Source: Zeimonas sp041678445 | Lineage (GTDB): Bacteria > Pseudomonadota > Gammaproteobacteria > Burkholderiales > Burkholderiaceae_E | NCBI GenBank assembly: GCA_041678445.1 | Contig: JBAYOD010000164.1 | Coordinates: 1-7,351 of the forward strand | Length of the DNA stretch: 7,351 bases | Reading direction: 5' to 3' | Shown here: positions 1 to 6,158 of the stretch, piece after piece | Numbering within the stretch: the stretch's first letter is position 1 | Layout of the letters: the number at the start of each line of letters is the position of its first letter | Notes under the pieces: model-generated | Databases searched by the model: none | Told to the model about the DNA's origin: nothing | What the model saw: the letters and a program-made list of their open reading frames with translations, nothing else | Position numbers and translations under genes: made by a program

Positions 1-1
1 G

Positions 2-295
2 GCCGGGGCGTTTCAGATGCTCAACTCGCGTGACCTGATCTGGTCGCGCCGGGTGCGTGAATACCTGATGGGCGAACGGCAGGAACTCAATGACCTGATG
101 GCCTGGAACGCCGACGTGACCCGCATGCCGTACCGCATGCACAGCGAGTATCTGCGGCGCCTGTATCTGGGCAACGATCTGGCGGAAGGGCGCTATCGCG
201 TGGGTGGCAAGCCGGTAGCGATCGCCGACATCGAGGTGCCCATGTTCATCGTTCAGCCCACAGACATGCGCTTTTGCTTGCCCAGCCAAGAATAG
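2..295 (+). pseudogene. phaC: Polyhydroxyalkanoate synthase (PhaC, class I type), internal fragment, truncated at both ends
   Basis: The frame is open from the window edge and gives 84 residues of PhaC-like sequence, including DLIWSRRVREYLMGE, NDLMAWNADVTRMPYRMHSEY and GRYRVGGKPVAIADI. These recall the alpha/beta-hydrolase part of class I PHA synthases, which polymerise 3-hydroxyacyl-CoA at the granule surface. Similarity stops abruptly after MFIV (codon ending at 253). In intact PhaC this strand is followed by GTxxDHxxPW, carrying the catalytic Asp, and later by the catalytic His. Here the frame instead runs 13 unrelated codons (QPTDMRFCLPSQE) to a TAG at 293-295. Those codons are the antisense of an integrase fragment. 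The product therefore lacks two members of the Cys-Asp-His triad and should be inactive. The 5' part, including the active-site Cys, lies outside the window. The family is fairly sure. Whether the break is biological or an assembly join is not settled. Confidence 0.8.
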
Positions 296-417
296 CGGAA
301 GATCCATGACTTACCGCCTGCGGCAGAGACCATCAGGCTCAGGCAGTCGTTGTCGTAGAGGGTGTAGCGTTTGCCGGCGGTCTTGGCCTGCCGGACGACC
401 AGATCAGAGAGTGCCAT
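253..417 (-). pseudogene. Tyrosine recombinase (P4-type integrase) N-terminal remnant
   Basis: From ATG 417 the minus strand reads MALSDLVVRQAK..GKRYTLYDNDCLSLMV..GGKSWIFRYSW..KQKRMSVG and then a TGA: 54 residues. This is the typical start of the N-terminal arm-DNA-binding domain (DUF4102 type) of P4-like integrases, which are normally about 400 residues and continue after SVG with a TYPE-like motif. The core-binding and catalytic domains (R..HxxR..Y) are missing, so it cannot recombine DNA. The start at 417 is chosen because AGGAG lies 7 nt upstream; the longer frame from 459 has no family-like sequence before this Met. It lies 3' of tRNA-Gly, the usual place for the integrase of a tRNA-targeting island or prophage. 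The stop codon arises at the junction with phaC. A short arm-binding peptide could still be made, but that is speculation. Confidence 0.8.
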
Positions 418-424
418 TTCGAGG

Positions 425-429
425 CTCCT
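425..429 (-). promoter_or_regulatory. Shine-Dalgarno sequence of the integrase remnant
   Basis: AGGAG on the minus strand sits 7 nt before ATG 417. It decides the integrase start and overlaps the inner edge of the inverted repeat at 427-444. Confidence 0.7.
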
Positions 430-444
430 AAGTGATGACTTAGG
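427..444. repeat. Perfect inverted repeat over the integrase ribosome binding site
   Basis: CCTAAGT (427-433) and ACTTAGG (438-444) are 7-bp perfect arms around GATG. The inner arm shares bases with the AGGAG of the integrase. As RNA it could form a small hairpin hiding the Shine-Dalgarno sequence; as DNA it could be an operator or an integrase/excisionase site. There is no T-run, so it is not a terminator. The function is inferred only. Confidence 0.55.
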
Positions 445-513
445 CCCTATGCTCGTCATGGTTCCCGCTCAGTCCCAGCAACTATCCGGAAGCCACCTCA
501 CCCGTATTCCTGT

Positions 514-532
514 GCCTAAATTGGCGCCTAAA
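514..532. repeat. Pair of GCCTAAA direct repeats, candidate arm-type sites
   Basis: GCCTAAA occurs at 514-520 and again at 526-532, with starts 12 bp apart. Close relatives of the same motif form the inverted repeat at 427-444 (TCCTAAG on plus, GCCTAAG on minus). Short repeated sites between the integrase gene and the tRNA core are what one expects of arm-type integrase binding sites. No biochemical identity can be read from the sequence. Confidence 0.4.
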
Positions 533-575
533 AAAGGCTGGCTGTGGGTGGATTTCCGTGGCGCTTGCTGGAATG

Positions 576-595
576 AAAAAAGGGGCCGAAGCCCC
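576..595 (-). terminator. Rho-independent terminator after tRNA-Gly
   Basis: Read on the minus strand, GGGGC, the stable tetraloop TTCG and GCCCC are followed directly by TTTTTT (581-576). This is a textbook intrinsic terminator, 48 bases beyond the tRNA 3' end. On the plus strand the same hairpin is followed by TCTTTT, so it may also work weakly in that direction. It should end tRNA-Gly transcripts and any read-through from pgsA, and isolate the integrase remnant from them. Confidence 0.85.
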
Positions 596-609
596 TCTTT
601 TCAACGACT

Positions 610-633
610 TACAGACGTCAGTGGAAGTCTGTA
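610..633. repeat. Inverted repeat next to the tRNA 3' end
   Basis: TACAGAC (610-616) and GTCTGTA (627-633) are perfect 7-bp arms separated by 10 bases. The repeat begins 10 bases beyond the encoded CCA of tRNA-Gly. It could be a protein-binding site in the attachment arm or a weak hairpin in the tRNA trailer. It lacks a T-run, so termination is assigned to the stronger hairpin at 576-595. Confidence 0.45.
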
Positions 634-643
634 GATCATAATT

Positions 644-719
644 TGGAGCGGGAGACGAGTCTCGAACTCGCGACCTCAACCTTGGCAAGGTTGCGCTCTA
701 CCAACTGAGCTACTCCCGC
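644..719 (-). tRNA. tRNA-Gly (anticodon GCC)
   Basis: The 76 nt fold as a standard tRNA on the minus strand. The acceptor stem is GCGGGAG/CTCCCGC (719-713 with 654-648), with a T discriminator and an encoded CCA (646-644). The D arm contains AGCTCAGTTGGTAGAGC. The anticodon stem is CAACC/GGTTG with loop TTGCCAA, placing GCC at tRNA positions 34-36 (686-684). The T arm contains GTTCGAGAC. It decodes GGC and GGU. The location after uvrC and pgsA matches E. coli glyW. A full CCA and all stems are retained, so integration at its 3' end, if it happened, restored a functional gene. Confidence 0.97.
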
Positions 720-734
720 ATCGAAGAGACCGAG

Positions 735-762
735 ATTATAGCCGGCCCGAAGCGCCTGTCAA
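735..762 (-). promoter_or_regulatory. Sigma70 promoter of tRNA-Gly
   Basis: The minus strand shows a perfect -35 TTGACA (762-757), a 16-nt spacer and a perfect -10 TATAAT (740-735). Transcription would start near 728, leaving a leader of about 9 nt before the mature tRNA 5' end at 719. Strong consensus promoters are usual for stable RNA genes. It lies within the 76 nt between the pgsA stop and the tRNA, so the tRNA can be made independently of the upstream operon. Confidence 0.88.
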
Positions 763-795
763 ACGGGCAGCGGAAATGACCCTGTCCGGCCGGTC

Positions 796-1383
796 TCATC
801 CGTTCCGGTTTCGTTCAGCGGCCGGCCGCCCGTCGCGCAGGACCGGCCAGGCCTGGCGCAGGTAGTACAGCATCGACCAGACCGTCAGCACGGCGGCGAT
901 CCAGATCAGCCAGGTGCCGAGCGGCCGGGTATCGATGCCGAACAGGTGGTTGTCATACAGCAGCAGCGGGATCGCGACCAGTTGGGCCACGGTCTTCAGC
1001 TTGCCGATCGAGTGGACGGCGACGCTGGCGCGGGCGCCCATCTGGGCCATCCATTCGCGCAATGCCGAGATCGTCAGCTCGCGGCCGACGATGATGGCGG
1101 CCACGATGGTGTCGACCCGCCCGAGGTCGACGAGGATGACCAACGCCACACAGACGATCAGCTTGTCGGCCACCGGGTCGAGAAAGGCGCCGAAGGCCGA
1201 GGTCTGGCCCCAGCGGCGCGCGAGCCAGCCATCGAGCCAGTCGGTGATGGCCGCCATCGTGAACAGGACGGTCGCGATCAGGTTCTGGGCAAAGACCGGA
1301 AGAGGCAGGAAGTACACGGCGACCAGCAGGGGAATGGCCACGACTCGGGCCCAGGTCAGCAGTGTCGGGATGTTCGGTTGCAT
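796..1383 (-). CDS. pgsA: CDP-diacylglycerol--glycerol-3-phosphate 3-phosphatidyltransferase
   Basis: This inner-membrane enzyme joins CDP-diacylglycerol and glycerol-3-phosphate to phosphatidylglycerophosphate, the committed step to phosphatidylglycerol and cardiolipin. The 195 residues fit the family length. The CDP-alcohol phosphatidyltransferase signature DG(x2)AR(x8)G(x3)D(x3)D is complete: D51, G52, A55, R56, G65, D69 and D73 in DWLDGWLARRWGQ..FLDPVADK. About five hydrophobic segments are visible (roughly residues 13-31, 33-47, 75-99, 129-143, 157-175). The N-terminus MQPNIPTLLTWARVVAIPLL is the usual one for PgsA. ATG 1383 follows the uvrC stop by 6 nt, and TGAGGG, made partly from that stop codon, serves as its Shine-Dalgarno sequence, so it is probably coupled to uvrC. 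No clear terminator lies between pgsA and the tRNA promoter. Confidence 0.96.
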   Translation of the reverse strand: MQPNIPTLLTWARVVAIPLLVAVYFLPLPVFAQNLIATVLFTMAAITDWLDGWLARRWGQTSAFGAFLDPVADKLIVCVALVILVDLGRVDTIVAAIIVGRELTISALREWMAQMGARASVAVHSIGKLKTVAQLVAIPLLLYDNHLFGIDTRPLGTWLIWIAAVLTVWSMLYYLRQAWPVLRDGRPAAERNRNG

Positions 1384-1389
1384 GCGCCC

Positions 1390-3297
1390 TCAGTGCAGCC
1401 GGCGGTAGATTTCCTCGGCGAGCGTTCGAGAAATGCCTTCTACCGCGGCCAGATCGTCCACGCTCGCCGCCATGATGCCACGCAGCCCGCCGAAGCGCGT
1501 GAGCAGCCGCTGCCGGCGTTTCGGTCCGACGCCATCGATCTCGTCGAGCCGCGAGCGCTGGCGGGCCTTGGCCCGCCGGGCACGCATGCCGGTGATGGCG
1601 AAGCGGTGCGCCTCGTCGCGGATCTGTGCGATCAGCATCAGTGCCGCCGACTCGCGGCCGGGGACCACCGGTTCGCGACCGTCGGCGAACACCAGGGTTT
1701 CGAGACCGACCCGCCGGCCCTCCCCCTTGGCCACTCCGACCAGCACCGAGGCATCGAGACCGAGTTCGTCGAAAACCTGCCGGGCGATCTCGACCTGCCC
1801 CTTGCCGCCGTCGATCAGCACGACATCGGGCAGGCGTGCCGCCTTGCCGCCCGAGCCCGCTTGCTGTGCTTCCGCTTCCGGAGCCAGGGCGGCGTAGCGC
1901 CGGCTCAGCGCCTGGCGCATCGCTGCATAGTCGTCGCCCGGCTCGATGCCGCTGATGTTGAAGCGCCGGTACTCGGCGGGGCGCATCGCGTGATTCTGGT
2001 AGACGACGCAGGCTGCCTGGGTGGCCTCGCCCATGGTGTGGCTGATGTCGAAGCATTCGATCCGCAACTCCGACAGCTCGTCCTGGTCGGCCAGCCCGAG
2101 CAGTTGCACGAGCGAGCGCGTACGCGCCTTCTGGGAACCCTCCTCGGCCAGCGACCGCGCCATGGCCAGCTCCGCGTTCTGCACCGCCAGCTCGAGCCAG
2201 CGCCGACGATGGCCCTGCGGCTGGCGCACCCAGGCGACCTGCCGCCCGGCGTGCTGCTGCAACCAGTCGTGAACCGCCGGATCGGGCTTGAGCCCATTGA
2301 CGATCAGGATCGGCGGCACGAAGACGTTGTCGTAGTGCTGGACGATGAAGGCGGCGAGCGCCTCGGCGCGCAGCGCGTCGACCGTCTGCGACGAGAGCCC
2401 GCCTTCGCCGACCGGAAAGAAGGCCTTGTCGCCGAGGTGACGGCCCCCGCGCACCATTGCCAGGTTCACGCAGATGCGCCCGCCACGCACGATCACGGCA
2501 ATGATGTCGGCATCGGTATCTCCGATGGTCTCCATCGCCTGCTGGTGCATGATCTTGCCCAGCGCGCTCATCCGGTCGCGCAGCGCGGCCGCCTCCTCGA
2601 AGCGCAAGGCCTCGGCTGCCGCCAGCATCCGGGTCTCGATCCCGGCCAGCACCTCCTGGTGGCCGCCGTCGAGAAACTTCAGCGCGGCCGCGACGTCACT
2701 GGCGTAGTCCTCTTCGGAAATCGCGTTCACGCAGGGCGCGCTGCAGCGCCCGATCTGGTAGAGCAGGCATGGGCGGGTGCGGTTCGCGAACACGCTGTCC
2801 TCGCAACTGCGCAGCCTGAATACCTTCTGCAGCACCTGGATGCTCTCGCGCACGGCCCAGGCGCTCGGGAACGGCCCGAAGTAGCGGCTCTTGCGATCGA
2901 CCGCGCCACGGTAATAGGCAATGCGCGGATACTGGTGGCCGGAGATCTTCAGGTACGGATAGGACTTGTCGTCGCGAAACAGGATGTTGTAGCGCGGCGC
3001 CCCGGTCTTGATCAGGTTGTTCTCGAGCAGCAGCGCCTCGGCCTCCGAGCCTGTGACGGTGATCTCGATGCGCTCGATCTTGCCGACCATCAGGGCAATG
3101 CGCGGCGACTGCGCATGCTTGCTGAAGTACGAGGACACCCGCTTCTTCAGGTCGCCGGCCTTGCCGACGTAGAGCAGGCTGTCGCCGGCTCCGATCATCC
3201 GGTAGACGCCGGGCAGGTTCGGCAGCTGCGCCAGGAAGCGGCGCAGATCGAAGGCCGGCGTCTTCGCTCCGGCCTCCTGCCGCGCCGATTCGCTCAT
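1390..3297 (-). CDS. uvrC: UvrABC excinuclease subunit C
   Basis: UvrC makes both incisions around a lesion in nucleotide excision repair after UvrA/UvrB loading. All domains are present in 635 residues. The GIY-YIG nuclease spans about 25-105, with GVYRM, LLYVGKAGDLKKRVSSYF (R53 in the catalytic region) and E92 in LLLENNLIK. A cysteine-rich part has C165, C177, C185 and C189, spaced as the [4Fe-4S] ligands described for E. coli UvrC. A UVR motif at about 215-250 (FEEAAALRDRM) binds UvrB. The RNase H-like nuclease has expected catalytic residues D417 (ECFDISH), D496 (LIDGGKGQ) and H564 (DEAHRFA). Two helix-hairpin-helix motifs occupy about 585-635. A short Ala/Gly/Gln-rich linker lies at about 471-488. 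ATG 3297 follows the nagZ stop by 7 nt and has GAGG upstream. Confidence 0.97.
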   Translation of the reverse strand: MSESARQEAGAKTPAFDLRRFLAQLPNLPGVYRMIGAGDSLLYVGKAGDLKKRVSSYFSKHAQSPRIALMVGKIERIEITVTGSEAEALLLENNLIKTGAPRYNILFRDDKSYPYLKISGHQYPRIAYYRGAVDRKSRYFGPFPSAWAVRESIQVLQKVFRLRSCEDSVFANRTRPCLLYQIGRCSAPCVNAISEEDYASDVAAALKFLDGGHQEVLAGIETRMLAAAEALRFEEAAALRDRMSALGKIMHQQAMETIGDTDADIIAVIVRGGRICVNLAMVRGGRHLGDKAFFPVGEGGLSSQTVDALRAEALAAFIVQHYDNVFVPPILIVNGLKPDPAVHDWLQQHAGRQVAWVRQPQGHRRRWLELAVQNAELAMARSLAEEGSQKARTRSLVQLLGLADQDELSELRIECFDISHTMGEATQAACVVYQNHAMRPAEYRRFNISGIEPGDDYAAMRQALSRRYAALAPEAEAQQAGSGGKAARLPDVVLIDGGKGQVEIARQVFDELGLDASVLVGVAKGEGRRVGLETLVFADGREPVVPGRESAALMLIAQIRDEAHRFAITGMRARRAKARQRSRLDEIDGVGPKRRQRLLTRFGGLRGIMAASVDDLAAVEGISRTLAEEIYRRLH

Positions 3298-3304
3298 GCC
3301 CGCC

Positions 3305-4249
3305 TCAACCCCGGAACAGCGCCTGCAGCCGGGCGTCGAAACGCGGCGCGCGCCGCCACTTCAGGCCGGCCAGCAGTTCGTCGGCCAGGTCGGGGCGATT
3401 GCAGACCAGCACCATGTCGCAGCCGGCGTCGAAGGCCGCGCGGGCGCGGGCGACGATGTCACCGGCCACGGCCGCGCCTTCCATCGTCAGGTCGTCGCTG
3501 AAGACGAGCCCCTTGAAGCCGTGTCGGCGGCGCAGGATTGCTTTCAGCCAGCGCCTGGAGAACCCGGCCGGCCGCCAGTCGACCTTCGGGTAGACGACGT
3601 GGGCGGGCATCACGGCAAGCAGCGTCTCGCCGAGCCAGCGATAGGGCGCGACATCGTCGGCCAGCAAGGTGTCGAGCGGGCGTTCGTCGACCGGCAGCTC
3701 GAGGTGCGAATCGGCCTCCGTGAAGCCGTGCCCGGGGAAATGCTTGCCGCAGTTGGCCATGCCGCTGAGCAGCAGGCCATGGGTCAGACAGCGGGCCAGC
3801 ATCGCGACCACCCGCGGGTCGCTGTGCAGCGCCCGGTCGCCGATCACGGCCGAGCGCCCCCAGTCGAGGTCGAGCACCGGGGTGAAGCTGAGATCGACGC
3901 CGCACTCACGCAACTCCCGGCCGATGGTGCTGCCGACCTCGGTGGCACGCCGGCAGGCTTTCAGCACGTCGGCATCCCACAGGCGGCCGAGCTCGCGCAT
4001 CGGGGCAATCTCTGTGAACCCCTTGCGGAAACGCTGGACCCGTCCGCCCTCATGGTCGACGCAGATCAGCAGGCGCGGCTTGCGCAGCTTGCGGATCGAC
4101 TTGCAGAGCGCGCGCAACTGTTCGCGCGACTCGAAGTTGCGCGCAAACAGGATCACTCCGCCAACCAGCGGGTGGCACAGCCGCTCGCGCTCGACATCGG
4201 TCAGCTCGGTTGCGCCGAGGTCGACGATCACCGGTCCGCGTGCCGTCAT
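3305..4249 (-). CDS. nagZ: Beta-N-acetylhexosaminidase (GH3), peptidoglycan recycling
   Basis: NagZ is a cytoplasmic enzyme that removes N-acetylglucosamine from GlcNAc-anhydromuropeptides. In bacteria with AmpC this also generates the inducing anhydro-muropeptides. Numbering from GTG 4255, the GH3 barrel shows VDHEGGRVQRFR (about 67-77), the diagnostic KHFPGHG (171-177), the DSH loop with the Asp-His acid/base pair (D182, H184) and FSDDLTMEGAA (252-262), with the nucleophile expected at D254. No signal peptide is seen, fitting a cytosolic protein. The length (about 314-316) is a little shorter at the C-terminus than E. coli NagZ. ATG 4249 is preferred because GGAGG lies 6 nt upstream. GTG 4255, overlapping the acpS stop as GTGA, is the alternative and adds two residues. 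Confidence 0.94.
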   Translation of the reverse strand: MTARGPVIVDLGATELTDVERERLCHPLVGGVILFARNFESREQLRALCKSIRKLRKPRLLICVDHEGGRVQRFRKGFTEIAPMRELGRLWDADVLKACRRATEVGSTIGRELRECGVDLSFTPVLDLDWGRSAVIGDRALHSDPRVVAMLARCLTHGLLLSGMANCGKHFPGHGFTEADSHLELPVDERPLDTLLADDVAPYRWLGETLLAVMPAHVVYPKVDWRPAGFSRRWLKAILRRRHGFKGLVFSDDLTMEGAAVAGDIVARARAAFDAGCDMVLVCNRPDLADELLAGLKWRRAPRFDARLQALFRG

Positions 4250-4251
4250 GG

Positions 4252-4662
4252 TCACCCTCCCTCCTTGCGCTCGATGATGACGAAGGCGACCGCACTGTCG
4301 ACCTCGTCGGACAGCGAGACGTGGGCAACCAGGCCCTGCTCGCGCACGTAGTCGGCCAGGGCCTTGCGTGGATGCGCTACGGGCCGGCCGCGGGCATCGT
4401 TCAGCACCTGCAGCGACAGCAGCGTCATCGGCGCCCGCAGGCCCAGGCCCAGGGCCTTGCCGTAGGCTTCCTTGGCTGCGAAGCGCTTGGCCAGATAGCG
4501 AGCCGCGTAGCCAGGGCCGTGGTCGCCACGCCCGTTGCGGCGCTGGAACTCGACCAGTTCGTCCGGACCGAGCACGCGCCGCGCGAACCGGTGCCCGTAG
4601 CGCGCCAGCAGATCCTCGATGCGCGCCACCAGAACGATGTCGGTGCCGATGCCGAGAATCAT
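4252..4662 (-). CDS. acpS: Holo-[acyl-carrier-protein] synthase
   Basis: AcpS transfers 4'-phosphopantetheine from CoA to a serine of apo-ACP, switching on fatty acid synthesis. At 136 residues it has the expected size. The two family motifs are clear: GIGTDIV near the N-terminus with Mg-binding D8, and RFAAKEAYGKALG with E65 completing the metal site. A C-terminal HVSLSDE (114-120) is also typical. ATG 4662 overlaps the pdxJ stop as ATGA, so translation is probably coupled to pdxJ, a pairing conserved in many proteobacteria. The C-terminus ends with a charged RKEGG tail, whose DNA also supplies the purine-rich Shine-Dalgarno sequence of nagZ. Confidence 0.95.
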   Translation of the reverse strand: MILGIGTDIVLVARIEDLLARYGHRFARRVLGPDELVEFQRRNGRGDHGPGYAARYLAKRFAAKEAYGKALGLGLRAPMTLLSLQVLNDARGRPVAHPRKALADYVREQGLVAHVSLSDEVDSAVAFVIIERKEGG

Positions 4663-5426
4663 GCCGGTGTGCCCGGACCCGTCGCGGCCGCCTCCCGGAT
4701 CAGCCGCTTCATCTCGCGCACGGCCTCGCGAATGCCGACGAACATGGCCCGCGACACGATCGCATGGCCGATGTGCAGCTCGCGCACGCCGGCCAGTTGG
4801 GCCACCGGCTGCACGTTGAAATAGTTCAGCGCATGCCCGGCGTTGAAACGCATGCCGGCGGCCAGCACCGCCTCGCCCGCCGCATGGACACGCGCCAGCT
4901 CGGCAACCACCGGCGGACTCTCGCGGTCGCGGCCGCGGGCATGAAAGGCGTGCGCATAGGGGCCGGTGTGGATCTCGCAGACCCGCGCGCCGATCCGCCG
5001 GGCGGCCTCGACCTGGGCGAGCTCGGCGTCGATGAACACGCTGGTGACGATGCCGGCATCGGTGAGCCGTGCGATGACTTCCTTCAGGTGAGCTTCCTGT
5101 GCCAGGATGTCCAGGCCGCCTTCGGTGGTCACCTCATGCCGCCCTTCGGGCACCAGCATCGCCATCTCGGGCTTGAGCGCGCAGGCGATGCCGATCATCT
5201 CCTCGGTCGCCGCCATCTCCAGGTTCAGCTTGATGTGCGTGAGCTCGCGCAACCGGCGCACGTCGTCGTCCTGGATGTGCCGCCGGTCCTCGCGCAGATG
5301 AACGGTGATGCCGTCGGCCCCGCCCAGATGGGCCTCGACCGCCGCCCAGACCGGGTCGGGCTCCCAGGTACGGCGCGCCTGACGCACCGTGGCTACGTGG
5401 TCGATGTTGACGCCGAGTTCGATCAT
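4659..5426 (-). CDS. pdxJ: Pyridoxine 5'-phosphate synthase
   Basis: PdxJ condenses 1-deoxyxylulose 5-phosphate with the amino-acetone phosphate made by PdxA to give pyridoxine 5'-phosphate, the last ring-forming step of DXP-dependent vitamin B6 synthesis. The TIM barrel of 255 residues starts with the family hallmark LGVNIDHVATVRQARR. By comparison with E. coli, the catalytic residues are H43 (GITVHLREDRRHI), E70 (NLEMA) and H198 (NAGHALNYFN). E151 in EIHTG is also kept. The usual GHGL is GHAL here (Ala199), a mild change beside an active-site His. ATG 5426 starts 15 nt after recO; the upstream AGGA is very close, so the ribosome site is weak and coupling to recO is likely. acpS overlaps its stop. 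Confidence 0.96.
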   Translation of the reverse strand: MIELGVNIDHVATVRQARRTWEPDPVWAAVEAHLGGADGITVHLREDRRHIQDDDVRRLRELTHIKLNLEMAATEEMIGIACALKPEMAMLVPEGRHEVTTEGGLDILAQEAHLKEVIARLTDAGIVTSVFIDAELAQVEAARRIGARVCEIHTGPYAHAFHARGRDRESPPVVAELARVHAAGEAVLAAGMRFNAGHALNYFNVQPVAQLAGVRELHIGHAIVSRAMFVGIREAVREMKRLIREAAATGPGTPA

Positions 5427-5441
5427 GTCCTGCCAGCCGGA

Positions 5442-6158
5442 TCAGAGTTTCTGCAGATCGATCAGGATCTGCCGGGTGTTGAGGGGGGCGCCGTCCAGAT
5501 GATGCGACAGGATGGCCCGCATCAGGTATTTTGCCTGCTGGCGGCTTGCCGCGCTGGCGAAGCGCCCGCTGGCCAGTTCGCGCAGCGTGCTGCCGGCCAC
5601 GGCGCCGGCCTCGCCGGGCTCGGCCGCGACGAAGCCGCCGGCCGGTATCCAGCGATAGTTGTGCAGTCCGTCGATCTCTCGATGGCTGGCGTCGCGTTCG
5701 AGATCCGGCGCATAGCCGGTCTCGCGCAGCAGCAGCCACTCGAAACGGCGCAGCGTCTCGTCGACCGGATCGCCGTCGGCCAGCGCACGCAGCGCCTGCT
5801 CATAGCCATCGTACAGCAGCGGGTGGGCGTCTTCGCGCGCGAGCAGGCGCATCAGCAGTTCGTTCAGGTAGAACGCGCACAGCAGCGCATCGCCCTGCGG
5901 TGCCGGCAGGCCGCCCAGCCATTCGGCGCCGGTCAGCGTACGCAGCTCGCGCGTGCCGCTCCAGCTCGCCATCAACGGCTGGAACTGCAGCAGGACCGCG
6001 CGCAGGGCCGAACGCGGTCGCTTGGCCCCCTTGGCCACGGCCGCGATGCGCCCGTGGTCACGGGTGAACAGCTCGACGACGAGGCTGGTTTCGCGATAAG
6101 GGGTCGAATGCAGCAGGAAGGCCGGCGCGCTGACACGGGTCGCCGGCAGCCTACTCAT
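5442..6158 (-). CDS. recO: DNA repair protein RecO
   Basis: RecO works with RecR (and RecF) to load RecA on SSB-coated single-stranded DNA in gap repair. The 238 residues from ATG 6158 match the family length. The N-terminal OB-fold is recognisable: APAFLLHSTPYRETSLVVELFTRDHGRIAAVAKGAKR (about 11-47). It is followed by LLQFQPL and a helical C-terminal part (LCAFYLNELLMRLL, FEWLLLRETGYAP). No zinc-finger cysteine set is present, as in many proteobacterial RecO proteins. The open frame continues upstream to 6353, but that part is the shadow of era. ATG 6158 overlaps the era stop by 8 nt, and no good Shine-Dalgarno sequence precedes it; ATG 6164 two codons earlier is the alternative. Translation is probably by re-initiation after era. 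Confidence 0.92.
   Translation of the reverse strand: MSRLPATRVSAPAFLLHSTPYRETSLVVELFTRDHGRIAAVAKGAKRPRSALRAVLLQFQPLMASWSGTRELRTLTGAEWLGGLPAPQGDALLCAFYLNELLMRLLAREDAHPLLYDGYEQALRALADGDPVDETLRRFEWLLLRETGYAPDLERDASHREIDGLHNYRWIPAGGFVAAEPGEAGAVAGSTLRELASGRFASAASRQQAKYLMRAILSHHLDGAPLNTRQILIDLQKL

Larger units (their letters stand above)
460..643. other. Non-coding tRNA-to-integrase interval, probable attachment-site arm
   Basis: I see no credible gene between the integrase remnant and the tRNA 3' end; the open frames here have no recognisable protein character. The stretch has lower GC than the gene cluster (31 of 60 bases at 481-540; 22 of 50 at 601-650). It holds the GCCTAAA pair, the intrinsic terminator at 576-595 and the inverted repeat at 610-633. 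Its position suggests the left or right attachment arm of an integrative element. A second copy of the tRNA 3' end, which would mark the other end of the element, is not present in the window. Confidence 0.5.

Noticed and set aside
418..459. Longer integrase start at 459
   Set aside because: The additional 14 residues do not resemble integrase N-termini, and the strong AGGAG serves ATG 417.
371..634. Plus-strand frame of 87 codons crossing the integrase start and the terminator
   Set aside because: It runs through the inverted repeat and the terminator hairpin, has no family-like sequence, and is opposite the better supported integrase start.
1..643. Second attachment site (copy of the tRNA 3' end)
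   Set aside because: I looked for another copy of the tRNA 3' sequence (start TGGAGCGGGAG on plus) and found none; the other end of the element is lost or outside the window.
946..3501. Plus-strand open frame of 851 codons opposite uvrC and pgsA
   Set aside because: It is a frame left open by high-GC codon use of the genes on the other strand. Its translation is rich in Arg, Asp, Gln and His with no domain sense, and the opposite strand encodes well-conserved UvrC and PgsA.
3296..4351. Plus-strand open frame of 351 codons opposite nagZ
   Set aside because: Antisense shadow of the conserved GH3 gene; composition is not protein-like.
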